A stretch of 64,000 nucleotides of DNA from Miltoncostaea sp036826475 (GTDB lineage: Bacteria; Actinomycetota; Thermoleophilia; Miltoncostaeales; Miltoncostaeaceae): NCBI GenBank assembly GCA_036826475.1, contig DAISWG010000003.1, positions 31,436 to 95,435 of the forward strand, given 5' to 3'. Made by a program: the position numbers and the translations under genes. Shown here piece by piece: positions 56,492 to 64,000 of the stretch (positions within the stretch are counted from its first letter, which is position 1; each line of letters starts with the position of its first letter). The notes beneath the pieces were generated by a model. The model had not been told where the DNA came from. It worked only from the letters and a program-made list of their open reading frames with translations, and did no database searches.

Positions 56492-57712
56492 TCAGCCGGC
56501 GGGTCCGTCCCGGGCCCCCGAGTCGGCCGGCGCCCCGCCCGCCGGCGCCTCGTCGGCCGGGTCCAGCGCCCCGGCGCGCCGGGCGGCGGCGACGTCGGCC
56601 GCGATGTGCGTGGCCGCCGACGTCAGCGGCGCCGCCAGCACCAGCCCGACCATGCCGAACATCGACCCGGCCGCGATGGTCACGATCAGGACCACCAGGG
56701 GGTTGAGCCCGAGCGTCGCGCCGAACGCGATGGGCTGCACGATCTGCTGGAGGGCGCCGTTGGCCAGGATCACCACCACCAGCATGATCAGCGCCGTCTC
56801 GGTCCCCTGGTCGGCCAGCGCCAGCAGCACCGCGAAGAACCCGGCGACGAACGCCCCGATGAACGGGACGTAGGCCGTCACGAACGTGACCACGGCGATC
56901 GTCCCGGCCAGCGGGACGCCCAGGATCCACGCGGCCAGGCCCACGACCGTGGCGTTGAACCCCGCGACGATGGTGACGCCCAGGAAGTAGCGCTGGAGCG
57001 ACGTGATGACCCGTCCGGTCACGACCGACGCGACCGGGCGGGGGATGCCGAGGTGCCGGTCGATGAAGCGGCGGAACACCGGACCGTCCTTCAGCAGGAA
57101 GAACGTCGAGAAGATCGCGAACGACAGGAAGAAGGCCAGCGACGTGAGGCCCGAGATGCCCTGGGCGACGCCGTTCAGCAGCGTCGAGCCGATGTCGGGC
57201 ACGGCCGTCGTGACGTCGTCGGTGGCCGACTGGGCGCCCGACTGGCCCACGCCGGCGTCCTGCGCCCACCCGCTGATCGTGCCGGCCGCCTTGTTGAGGG
57301 CGGCGGTGATCTGGTCGCCCTGGGCGATGATGCCGCCGATCACCAGGAGCGTCAGCAGCACGCCGACCACCAGGAGCCCGAGCAGCACCAGCCCGGCGCC
57401 GGCGGCCCGCGGCAGGCCGTGGCGGCGCTGGAGCCACGCGACGGCGGGGCTCGCGACGGCCGCGAGGACCCCCGCGACCATCACCGGCTCGACGATCGTG
57501 GCTGTGATGCCGAGGATCCACACCAGCCCCGCCAGCACCAGGGCCAGCCCCACCAGGAGCCACGCGGACCGCCCCAGATCGCGGAGCCAGCGGGGCGATC
57601 CGAACATGGCCACCAGGTCGCCCGGCTCCAGGTCCGGCGGCCGCGCCACCTCCGGCGCGGGCTCCCCCTCGCCGCCGCGGCGCCCGGGCAGCCGCAGCCG
57701 CCGCGCGCTCAT
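56492..57712 (-). CDS. AI-2E family transporter
   Basis: A 406-residue protein with eight or so membrane helices. LVWILGITATIVEPVMVAGV near the N-terminus, FFLLKDGPVFRRFIDRHLGI in the middle and LGLNPLVVLIVTIAAGSMFG near the end are typical of the AI-2 exporter/YdiK-like superfamily, whose substrates vary. First gene of the operon with YihY and the MBL hydrolase. On the minus strand TAGCGT (57747-57742) lies exactly 38 bp from box 4. Confidence 0.92.
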   Translation of the reverse strand: MSARRLRLPGRRGGEGEPAPEVARPPDLEPGDLVAMFGSPRWLRDLGRSAWLLVGLALVLAGLVWILGITATIVEPVMVAGVLAAVASPAVAWLQRRHGLPRAAGAGLVLLGLLVVGVLLTLLVIGGIIAQGDQITAALNKAAGTISGWAQDAGVGQSGAQSATDDVTTAVPDIGSTLLNGVAQGISGLTSLAFFLSFAIFSTFFLLKDGPVFRRFIDRHLGIPRPVASVVTGRVITSLQRYFLGVTIVAGFNATVVGLAAWILGVPLAGTIAVVTFVTAYVPFIGAFVAGFFAVLLALADQGTETALIMLVVVILANGALQQIVQPIAFGATLGLNPLVVLIVTIAAGSMFGMVGLVLAAPLTSAATHIAADVAAARRAGALDPADEAPAGGAPADSGARDGPAG

Positions 57713-57785
57713 GGCCTCGCCACCGTCCCGGTCATGCGACGACGCTAGGGGCGGCCCCCGCCGGCGGACGCGGCGCACCCGGCGG

Positions 57786-57797
57786 TCACCCGGGTGA
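57786..57797. promoter_or_regulatory. Palindromic box 4, TCACCCGGGTGA, between two promoters
   Basis: Perfect palindrome. Rightward 39 bp to TACCGT (57837-57842); leftward 38 bp to TAGCGT (57747-57742). One box could serve both divergent operons. Confidence 0.75.
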
Positions 57798-57848
57798 AGC
57801 CACCTGCGCCGCGCGGTCGCGGGCGGCGCGCCGACGTACCGTCGCCAC

Positions 57849-59855
57849 GTGGACGCGACCACCCTGCGCATCGACCCGGCGCCGCTGCGCACGCATCCGA
57901 TCCGCCTGGTGGCGCGGCTGCTGATCGCCGCCCTGTCGCTCTTCCTCGCGGCCTGGATCGTCCCCGGCGTCGAGGTGGACGGGTTCTGGGGCGCGCTGAT
58001 CGCCGCCCTGCTGATCGCGGTGATCAACGCGGTGGTGCCGCCGCTGCTGGCGGCCCTGCCCATCCCGTGGACGCTGGTGATCACGCTGCTGCTGACGCTC
58101 ATCGCGGACGCCCTGATGATCCAGGCGGCGGGCGCGATCGCGCCGGACGCGATCCGCGTCGACGGCTTCGGCGACGCGCTGCTGGCGGCCCTGGTGATGT
58201 CGGCGATCGCCGTGGTGCTGGAGGTGTTCCTCGGCATCGACGACGACGACACCTACACGCTGCGCGTGACGCGGCGGGTCGCCGACCGGGCGGGCGACAC
58301 CGTCCGCACCGACGTGCCGGGCATCGTCTACCTCGAGATCGACGGCCTGGCGCTTCCCGTGCTCCAGCGCGCCATGCGCGACGGCAGCGCCCCCACCATG
58401 GCGAAGTGGCTCGCGTCGGACACCCACCGCCTGGCCGAGTGGGAGACCGACCTGTCGTCGCAGACCGGCGCGTCGCAGGCGGGCATCCTCTTCGGCTCGA
58501 ACGAGGACATCCCGGCGTTCCGCTGGGTGGAGAAGGAGACCGGGCGCGTCATGACGTGCTCGGCGCCCGCGGACTGCGCCGAGATCGAGCGGCGCGTCTC
58601 CACCGGCAGGGGGCTGCTGTCCGACGGCGGCGCCAGCCGCGGCAGCCTGCTGTCCGGCGACGCGGACCACGTGATCCTGACCGTGAGCCGGATGGACGCC
58701 GAGAAGGGCGCGAACCCCGGCTACCGGGCCTTCTTCTCGAACGGCTTCAACGTGACGCGCGTGCTGGTGCTGTTCGTGTGGGAGGTGATCATCGAGGTCA
58801 GCGCGGCCCTCCGCGCGCGGCGCCGGGACGTGCGGCCGCGAGGCCACCGCGGCGGCACCTACCCCTTCCTGCGCGCCGCGATGTGCGTCGCCGTCCGGGA
58901 CCTCATCACCTACGGGGTGCTCTCCGACGTGATGCGCGGCCGACCGGCCGTCTACGCGACGTACGCGGCCTACGACGAGGTGGCCCACCACTCCGGGCTG
59001 GAGCGCGTCGACACCCTCGAGGCGCTGCGCAAGCTCGACAAGCAGTTCGCCCGCATCGAGCGGGCCCTGCCGTACGCGCCGCGCCCCTACCTGCTGGTGG
59101 TGCTCTCCGACCACGGCCAGACCCAGGGCGCCACGTTCAAGCAGCGCAACGACTACACCCTCGAGGACCTGGTCGAGCGTTCGCTCGAGGACGGCGCGGT
59201 GGCGCGCCTGGCGGCCGGCGACGAGAACGAGACCGCCGTGAGCTCGGCCCTCGACGAGGCCACCGGCGGCCACATCGGCGACGCCCCCGACGGCGGGGCC
59301 GACGCCCCCGACCGGCCCGTGGTGGTCATGGGCTCCGGCAACCTCGGGCTCATCTACCTGATGTCGGAGCCCCGCCGGCTCACGATGGAGGAGATCGACG
59401 CCGCCCACCCGCGCCTGCTGGGCGCGTTGCGCGAGCATCCGCACGTGGGCTGGGTGATGGTGCGCTCCGAGGCGGACGGGCCGGTGGCCCTCGGCGCCGC
59501 CGGACGCCACGTGCTGCGCACCGGCGCGGTGGAGGGGGAGGACCCCCTCGCGCCGTTCGGCCCGAACGCGGGCGTCCACCTGCTGCGCAACGACGGCTTC
59601 CCGCACTGCCCCGACCTCTACGTCGGGAGCTTCTACGACCCGGAGCTCGACGAGGGGTGCGCCTTCGAGGAGCTCATCTCGTTCCACGGGGGGATCGGCG
59701 GCGCCCAGACGCGCGGCTTCATCCTCCATCCCGCCGAGCTGGCCGTTCCGCCGGGACCCGTCGTGGGGGCCGCGGCCGTGCACCACATCCTGCTCGGCTG
59801 GCGGCAGGGCCTGCAGGGCGAGCCCGCGCCGGCCGGCGCGGGCATGACCGCATGA
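57849..59855 (+). CDS. Holin-like membrane domain fused to alkaline-phosphatase-superfamily phosphodiesterase
   Basis: A 668-residue fusion. Residues about 15-125 form four membrane helices of the phage-holin-IV/DUF360-like type (VARLLIAALSLFLAAWIVPG; AVINAVVPPLLAALPIPWTL). From about 155 on is a nucleotide pyrophosphatase/phosphodiesterase-like domain: IVYLEIDGLALPVLQRAMRD, TGASQAG with the nucleophile, ATYAAYDEVAHHSG, VLSDHGQTQGATF, and a late Asp/His site. Metal-binding Asp/His pairs are in order. The hydrolase would face one side of the membrane next to its lipid or polymer substrate. The GTG at 57849 is 6 bases after the -10, so it is leaderless. Confidence 0.87.
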   Translation: MDATTLRIDPAPLRTHPIRLVARLLIAALSLFLAAWIVPGVEVDGFWGALIAALLIAVINAVVPPLLAALPIPWTLVITLLLTLIADALMIQAAGAIAPDAIRVDGFGDALLAALVMSAIAVVLEVFLGIDDDDTYTLRVTRRVADRAGDTVRTDVPGIVYLEIDGLALPVLQRAMRDGSAPTMAKWLASDTHRLAEWETDLSSQTGASQAGILFGSNEDIPAFRWVEKETGRVMTCSAPADCAEIERRVSTGRGLLSDGGASRGSLLSGDADHVILTVSRMDAEKGANPGYRAFFSNGFNVTRVLVLFVWEVIIEVSAALRARRRDVRPRGHRGGTYPFLRAAMCVAVRDLITYGVLSDVMRGRPAVYATYAAYDEVAHHSGLERVDTLEALRKLDKQFARIERALPYAPRPYLLVVLSDHGQTQGATFKQRNDYTLEDLVERSLEDGAVARLAAGDENETAVSSALDEATGGHIGDAPDGGADAPDRPVVVMGSGNLGLIYLMSEPRRLTMEEIDAAHPRLLGALREHPHVGWVMVRSEADGPVALGAAGRHVLRTGAVEGEDPLAPFGPNAGVHLLRNDGFPHCPDLYVGSFYDPELDEGCAFEELISFHGGIGGAQTRGFILHPAELAVPPGPVVGAAAVHHILLGWRQGLQGEPAPAGAGMTA

Positions 59856-59868
59856 GGGGGGAGGTCCC

Positions 59869-60639
59869 ATGAGCACGGATCCCGCGAACGCGCCGCTCAT
59901 CGGCGAGCGGCTCGCCGAGCTGCTCGCGCTGATCCGCGACTCCGACTCCGTCGAGCTCAAGGTGACGGTGCCGGACTCGCTGCGCCGCTCCGCCGTCACG
60001 TCCCTGGACCTCGATCCCCTGGAGGGCCAGCTCCGGCAGGTGTGGTTCTTCGACACGCCGGACCTCGCGCTGGAGCGCGCCGGGGTGGTGGTCCGGGCGC
60101 GCCGGACCCAGGGACGGGGCGACGACTCGGTGGTGAAGCTCCGCCCGGTGGTGCCGTCGGAGCTGCCCGCCGAGCTGCGCGCGTCGCCCGCCTTCAAGAC
60201 CGAGGTGGACGTGCTGCCCGGCGGGTTCGTCTGCTCCGGCTCCCTCCGCGCCGAGCACAAGGGCTCCCGCGTGCGCGAGGCGCTCAAGGGGACCATCCCG
60301 ATCAAGGACGTCTGGACCAAGGAGCAGCGCCGCTTCTACGCGGCCCACGCGCCCGACGGCCTCGCCATCGAGGACCTGACGCCCCTCGGGCCGGTGAACG
60401 TGTTCAAGCTCAAGTGGACGCCCACCGACTACGCCCAGAAGCTCGTCGCGGAGCTGTGGTTCTACCCGGACGGCAGCCGGATCCTGGAGCTGTCGACCAA
60501 GTGCGCGCCGGCGGACGCGATCACCGTCGCGCTGGGCGCGCGCGCCTACCTCGAGTCCCACGGCCTGGACCTGTCCGGCGAGCAGCAGACCAAGACGCGG
60601 ACCGCCCTGGAGCTGTTCGCGGGCGAGCTCTCCTCGTAG
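59869..60639 (+). CDS. CYTH-like domain protein
   Basis: A 256-residue protein with a CYTH (triphosphate-tunnel) core: VELKVTVPD carries the ExExK-like start (shortened to ELK), VWFFDTPDLALERAGVVVRA, RTQGRGDDSVVKLRP and LELSTKC. CYTH enzymes hydrolyse or cyclise triphosphates or polyphosphate. The missing first Glu of ExExK suggests altered or lost catalysis. A strong GGGGGGAGG precedes the ATG, 13 bases after the fusion gene. Confidence 0.78.
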   Translation: MSTDPANAPLIGERLAELLALIRDSDSVELKVTVPDSLRRSAVTSLDLDPLEGQLRQVWFFDTPDLALERAGVVVRARRTQGRGDDSVVKLRPVVPSELPAELRASPAFKTEVDVLPGGFVCSGSLRAEHKGSRVREALKGTIPIKDVWTKEQRRFYAAHAPDGLAIEDLTPLGPVNVFKLKWTPTDYAQKLVAELWFYPDGSRILELSTKCAPADAITVALGARAYLESHGLDLSGEQQTKTRTALELFAGELSS

Positions 60640-60642
60640 CCG

Positions 60643-63225
60643 GTGCCCGACGCGGAGCGCCGGCGGCTCGCCGAGGACCGGGCCGCCTGGCTCCGCTGGG
60701 GGCCCTACGTCAGCGAGCGCGCCTGGGGGACGGTCCGCGAGGACTACAGCCCGGGCGGGACGGCGTGGGAGTACCTGCCCCACGACCACGCGCGCTCCCG
60801 CGCGTACCGCTGGAGCGAGGACGGCCTGGGCGGCATCTGCGACGAGTCGCAGCGCCTGTGCTTCGCCTGGGCGTTCTGGAACGGGCGGGACCCGATCCTG
60901 AAGGAGCGGATCTTCGGGCTCACCGGCAACGAGGGCAACCACGGCGAGGACGCCAAGGAGTACTGGTGGTACCTCGACTCCACCCCCACGCACTCGTGGA
61001 TGCGGTGGCGGTACGCGTACCCCCAGGGGGAGTTCCCCTACGCCGACCTCGTGGAGGAGAACCGGCGCCGCGGGCGCGAGGGCCTCGAGTACGAGCTGCT
61101 CGACACGGGCGCGTTCGACGAGGACCGGTACTGGGACATCGAGGCCTGCTACGCGAAGGCGGCGCCTGACGACATCTGCATCCGGCTCCGCGTGCGCAAC
61201 GCCGGCCCCGCGGACGCCGAGCTGCACGTCCTGCCGACCCTGTGGTTCCGCAACCGCTGGTCGTGGACGGAGGGGGCGCAGCGGCCCCGGCTCCGCGCCG
61301 CGCAGGCGGCCCTGCGCTGCAGCGAGGAGCGCCTGGCCACGATGGTGCTGCGCGGTGAGGGCGCCCCGGAGGCCCTCGTCTGCGACAACGACACCAACAC
61401 CGACCGGCTGTTCGGCGTGCCCGGCCCGGCATACCCGAAGGACGGCATCAACGACCACGTGATCGTCGGCGCGCCCACGGTGAGTCCCGGGGGGACGGGC
61501 ACCAAGGGGGCGCTCTGGTACCGGCTCCGGGTGCCGGCCGGGGAGACGCGCGAGCTGCGCCTGCGGCTGTCGCCCGACGGCGGCGCCGACCTGGGCGCCG
61601 GGTGGGAGGCGGCGATGGCCGCCCGCGAGGCCGAGGCCGACGCCTTCCACGCATCCATCGCCCCCGCCGCCACCGAGGACGAGGCGCGCGTGATGCGCCA
61701 GGCGTTCGCCGGGATGCTCTGGAGCAAGCAGTTCTTCAACTACGACGTGCGCCGCTGGCTGGAGGGCGACCCCACCCAGCCGGCCCCGCCGCCCGGCCGC
61801 GCCCGGGGCCGCAACCACGAGTGGCTGCACCTGCGCGCCCACGACGTGATCTCCATGCCGGACAAATGGGAGTACCCGTGGTTCGCCGCATGGGACCTCG
61901 CGTTCCACACGGTGGCGCTCGCGCACGTCGACCCCGAGTTCGCCAAGGACCAGCTCGTCCTGATGTGCCGCGAGTGGTACATGCACCCCAACGGCGGGAT
62001 CCCCGCCTACGAGTGGGCGTTCTCGGACGTCAACCCGCCGGTCCACGCCTGGGCGGCGCTGCGGGTGTTCCGTATCGACGGCTCGCGCGACCGCCTGTTC
62101 CTGGAGCGCATCTTCCAGAAGCTGCTGCTGAGCTTCGCGTGGTGGACGAACCGCAAGGACGAGGAGGGCGACTTCCTCTTCGCCGGCGGCTTCCTGGGGC
62201 TGGACAACATCGGGCCGTTCGACCGCTCGGCGCCGCTGCCCCCCGGCGTGCGCCTGGAGCAGGCCGACGGGACGGGGTGGATGGCGATCTTCGCCCTGGA
62301 CATGCTGGAGATGGCCCTGGTCCTGGCGGCGGAGGACCCGGCCTACGAGGACATGGCCATCAAGTTCTTCGTGCACTTCAACCTGATCGCCCGCGCGCTC
62401 GCGACGCAGGGGATGTGGGACGAGGAGGACGGCTTCCTGTACGACCGGCTGGCGCGGCCCTCCGACGGCGCCACCCTCCCGGTCCGCGCCCGGTCGATGA
62501 CCGGGCTGATCCCCCTCTGCGCCGTCGCCGTCGCACACGGCGAGGTGCGCGCGCTGCCGAATCTCTGGCCGCTCTTCGAGTCGGTGGTGCGGCAGCGGCC
62601 CGCCCTGTTCCGGGCCGTCCGCGCGCGTCCGGAGGGGACGGGCGGCATCGTCTCGGTGCTGGACGAGGAGCGCCTGCGGCGGGTGCTCACGCGGGTGCTC
62701 GACGAGGACGAGTTCCTGTCGCCGTACGGGCTGCGGGCCCTGTCGGCGGCCTACCGCGACCACCCGTACGAGCTCACCTGGGAGGGGCGCACGATCGGAA
62801 CCGTCGGGTACGAGCCGGCCGAGTCGCAGACCGGGATGTTCGGCGGCAACTCCAACTGGCGCGGCCCGATCTGGTTCCCCGTGAACTACCTGGTCATCGA
62901 GGCGCTCGAGCGCTACGGGGAGTTCTTCGGCGACGAGCTCACGGTGGAGCACCCCACCGGCTCGGGGCGCCAGGCGACGCTCACCGAGGTTGCCGACGAC
63001 CTGCGGCGGCGGCTCATCGCCATCTTCCTGCTCGACGAGGAGGGGCGGCGCCCCTGCTTCGGCGAGGTCGCCCGCTTCCGCGACGACCCGTCGTGGCGGG
63101 ACGCGCTGCTCTTCAACGAGTACTTCCACGGCGACCTCGGCTGCGGCCTCGGCGCCTCCCACCAGACCGGGTGGACGGGCCTGGTGGCCGACCTCATCGC
63201 GACGCGGGCGGGGGCGCGGGGGTGA
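60643..63225 (+). CDS. GH63-like (MGH1-type) glycoside hydrolase
   Basis: An 860-residue cytoplasmic enzyme (no signal peptide) of the (alpha/alpha)6-barrel mannosylglycerate/alpha-glucosidase group. AWGTVREDYSPGGTAWEYLP and NRWSWTEGAQRPR lie in the N-terminal beta domain; WEYPWFAAWDLAFHTVALAH, GIPAYEWAFSDVNPPVHAWA and FGGNSNWRGPIWFPVNYLVI lie in the catalytic barrel with its usual Asp/Glu candidates. Substrate: an alpha-glucoside or glucosylglycerate-type compound. GTG at 60643 three bases after the CYTH stop; the stop overlaps the next start (GTGA). Confidence 0.88.
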   Translation: MPDAERRRLAEDRAAWLRWGPYVSERAWGTVREDYSPGGTAWEYLPHDHARSRAYRWSEDGLGGICDESQRLCFAWAFWNGRDPILKERIFGLTGNEGNHGEDAKEYWWYLDSTPTHSWMRWRYAYPQGEFPYADLVEENRRRGREGLEYELLDTGAFDEDRYWDIEACYAKAAPDDICIRLRVRNAGPADAELHVLPTLWFRNRWSWTEGAQRPRLRAAQAALRCSEERLATMVLRGEGAPEALVCDNDTNTDRLFGVPGPAYPKDGINDHVIVGAPTVSPGGTGTKGALWYRLRVPAGETRELRLRLSPDGGADLGAGWEAAMAAREAEADAFHASIAPAATEDEARVMRQAFAGMLWSKQFFNYDVRRWLEGDPTQPAPPPGRARGRNHEWLHLRAHDVISMPDKWEYPWFAAWDLAFHTVALAHVDPEFAKDQLVLMCREWYMHPNGGIPAYEWAFSDVNPPVHAWAALRVFRIDGSRDRLFLERIFQKLLLSFAWWTNRKDEEGDFLFAGGFLGLDNIGPFDRSAPLPPGVRLEQADGTGWMAIFALDMLEMALVLAAEDPAYEDMAIKFFVHFNLIARALATQGMWDEEDGFLYDRLARPSDGATLPVRARSMTGLIPLCAVAVAHGEVRALPNLWPLFESVVRQRPALFRAVRARPEGTGGIVSVLDEERLRRVLTRVLDEDEFLSPYGLRALSAAYRDHPYELTWEGRTIGTVGYEPAESQTGMFGGNSNWRGPIWFPVNYLVIEALERYGEFFGDELTVEHPTGSGRQATLTEVADDLRRRLIAIFLLDEEGRRPCFGEVARFRDDPSWRDALLFNEYFHGDLGCGLGASHQTGWTGLVADLIATRAGARG

Positions 63226-64000
63226 TCCCCGCCGTGGGCCGCCAGGTCCTGGGCGACCTCGCGGCGTCCGCCGCGCGCGAATGGCTCGTGGCCGACGGCC
63301 TCGGCGGGTTCGCGATGGGCACCGCCGGCGGCCTGGAGGCGCGGCGCTACCACGGGCTGCTGTGCGTCTCGGCGGGCTCCCCGGGGCGCCGGATGATGGG
63401 GCTGGTGGCGCTCGACCCGGTGCTGGTGATCGGCGACGCCCGCGTGCAGCTGGCGACCCACGAATGGGCCGACGGCGTCGTCGCGCCCGCCGGCCACGTG
63501 CACCTGGAGTCGTTCGCCGTCGTGGACGGCGTGCCGTGCTGGCGGTGGCGGGTCGGCGGCGTGGTCATCGAGCGGCGCGTCGCGATGGCCCGCGGCAGGC
63601 CGGCGGTGGCGGTGGTGCACCGGGTGGTGCACGCCGACGGCCCGGTGCGGCTGGAGCTGGAGCCGCTGTGCACATGGCGCGACGCCCACGGCGAGCGCAC
63701 CGGGCCGGCGCCGCCCGCCGTGGAGCACGGGCCCGGCGGGTTCGCGTTCGAGGGCGCGTACCGCGTCGCGGGCCCCGGCTGGGCGCCCGGCGGCGCCTGG
63801 TACGTGGGGCTGCGCCACCGCGAGGAGGCGGCGCGCGGGCTGTCCGACCGCGAGGACCTGTGGAGTGCCGGGCGCTTCGCCGCCGAGCTGGGGCCGGGGG
63901 AGGAGGCCGCGGTCACCGCGTGGGCGGGCGACCTGGACGACGCGCCGCCGCCGGGGGCGGCGGTGGTGGCCGCGGCCGCCGGGCGCGCGCGGTCGGTCGC
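63222..64000 (+). CDS. Glycogen debranching enzyme, N-terminal part (3' truncated by window edge)
   Basis: About 259 residues of an amylo-alpha-1,6-glucosidase-type debranching enzyme. EWLVADGLGGFAMGTAGGLE followed by ARRYHGLLC is the signature of the N-terminal glycogen-debranching domain, and IERRVAMARGRPAVAVVHRV continues it. The catalytic barrel lies beyond the window. The GTG overlaps the preceding stop, so it is co-translated with the GH63-like enzyme, pointing to shared glycogen/alpha-glucan metabolism. Confidence 0.85.
   Translation, partial: MIPAVGRQVLGDLAASAAREWLVADGLGGFAMGTAGGLEARRYHGLLCVSAGSPGRRMMGLVALDPVLVIGDARVQLATHEWADGVVAPAGHVHLESFAVVDGVPCWRWRVGGVVIERRVAMARGRPAVAVVHRVVHADGPVRLELEPLCTWRDAHGERTGPAPPAVEHGPGGFAFEGAYRVAGPGWAPGGAWYVGLRHREEAARGLSDREDLWSAGRFAAELGPGEEAAVTAWAGDLDDAPPPGAAVVAAAAGRARSV

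Noticed and set aside
59719..63162. Long minus-strand frame opposite the GH63-like gene
   Set aside because: Antisense shadow with low-complexity composition; the plus strand has clear enzyme motifs.

Overview
The window is very GC-rich DNA with G/C-ending codons, many GTG starts, tightly overlapping stop/start codons and -10 boxes of the form TA(C/G)CGT. The gene families (MalT- and SARP-type STAND regulators, class III cyclase-AAA proteins, MMPL transporter, GYD and DUF1269 proteins, Flp/TadE pseudopilins, NarL-type regulator) point to a high-GC Actinomycetota, possibly a Thermoleophilia-like lineage. That last step is inference only. Two runs of ten N (29040-29049 and 45760-45769) mark assembly joins, and one gene carries a frameshift in a G run, so homopolymer quality needs care.

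Layout. 1-11.8 kb: housekeeping and small genes. These are the end of lexA, a BtuF-like binding protein, RNase P RNA, an excisionase-type HTH protein, a histidine kinase, bcp peroxiredoxin, a rhodanese, GYD protein, zinc-ribbon proteins, two orphan class IVb pseudopilins, a DUF1385 protein and a frameshifted PRC-barrel gene. 11.8-16.2 kb: an MMPL transporter with a very long coiled-coil insert and a cation/proton antiporter. 16.3-23.1 kb: a genomic island between an intact CAT-anticodon tRNA and a decayed copy of its 3' half. It holds an aldehyde dehydrogenase, a small coupled protein, a large STAND/SARP regulator and two SnoaL-like proteins, and both promoters share a 15-bp operator at identical spacing from the -10. 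23.1-29 kb: MarR/SDR pair, a Rieske-ThDP fusion enzyme, a DUF1059 protein, an ECF sigma/anti-sigma operon and a cytidylate-kinase-like protein. 29.2-31.7 kb: a cluster with 'LQ..AGN.A' proteins (Hcp-like protein and metalloprotease) of the kind linked to contractile injection systems. 31.8-35.1 kb: a five-gene overlapping operon for trans-membrane electron transfer (ApbE, ferric-reductase-like cytochrome, NuoF-like protein, ferredoxin). 35.1-48.9 kb: DoxX, cytochrome P460-like lipoprotein, cupin, a second succinate-semialdehyde-type dehydrogenase flanked by two cyclase-STAND regulators, a MerR module with a mer-like promoter, an aldo/keto reductase and a response regulator. 49-64 kb: an envelope/stress block (K+ channel, DUF1269, MalT-LuxR regulator, MBL hydrolase, YihY, AI-2E-type transporter, holin-phosphodiesterase fusion) continuing into CYTH, GH63-like and glycogen-debranching genes, the last running off the window.

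How the parts work together. The strongest system-level signals are regulatory. First, a palindrome TCACCCGGGTGA recurs in the 49-58 kb intergenic regions. In four directions it lies 38-39 bp upstream of a TAnnnT -10 box, which suggests a regulon for the envelope block, possibly run by the MalT-type LuxR protein encoded inside it. Second, the island regulator sits between two promoters that share GCCGTAAGTGAGCTG-N14-TA(C/G)CGT, tying the dehydrogenase and the SnoaL-like proteins into one response. Several genes (6744, 9224, 39944, 44832, 57849) have a -10 hexamer ending 6-8 bases before the start codon, so leaderless transcripts are likely common.
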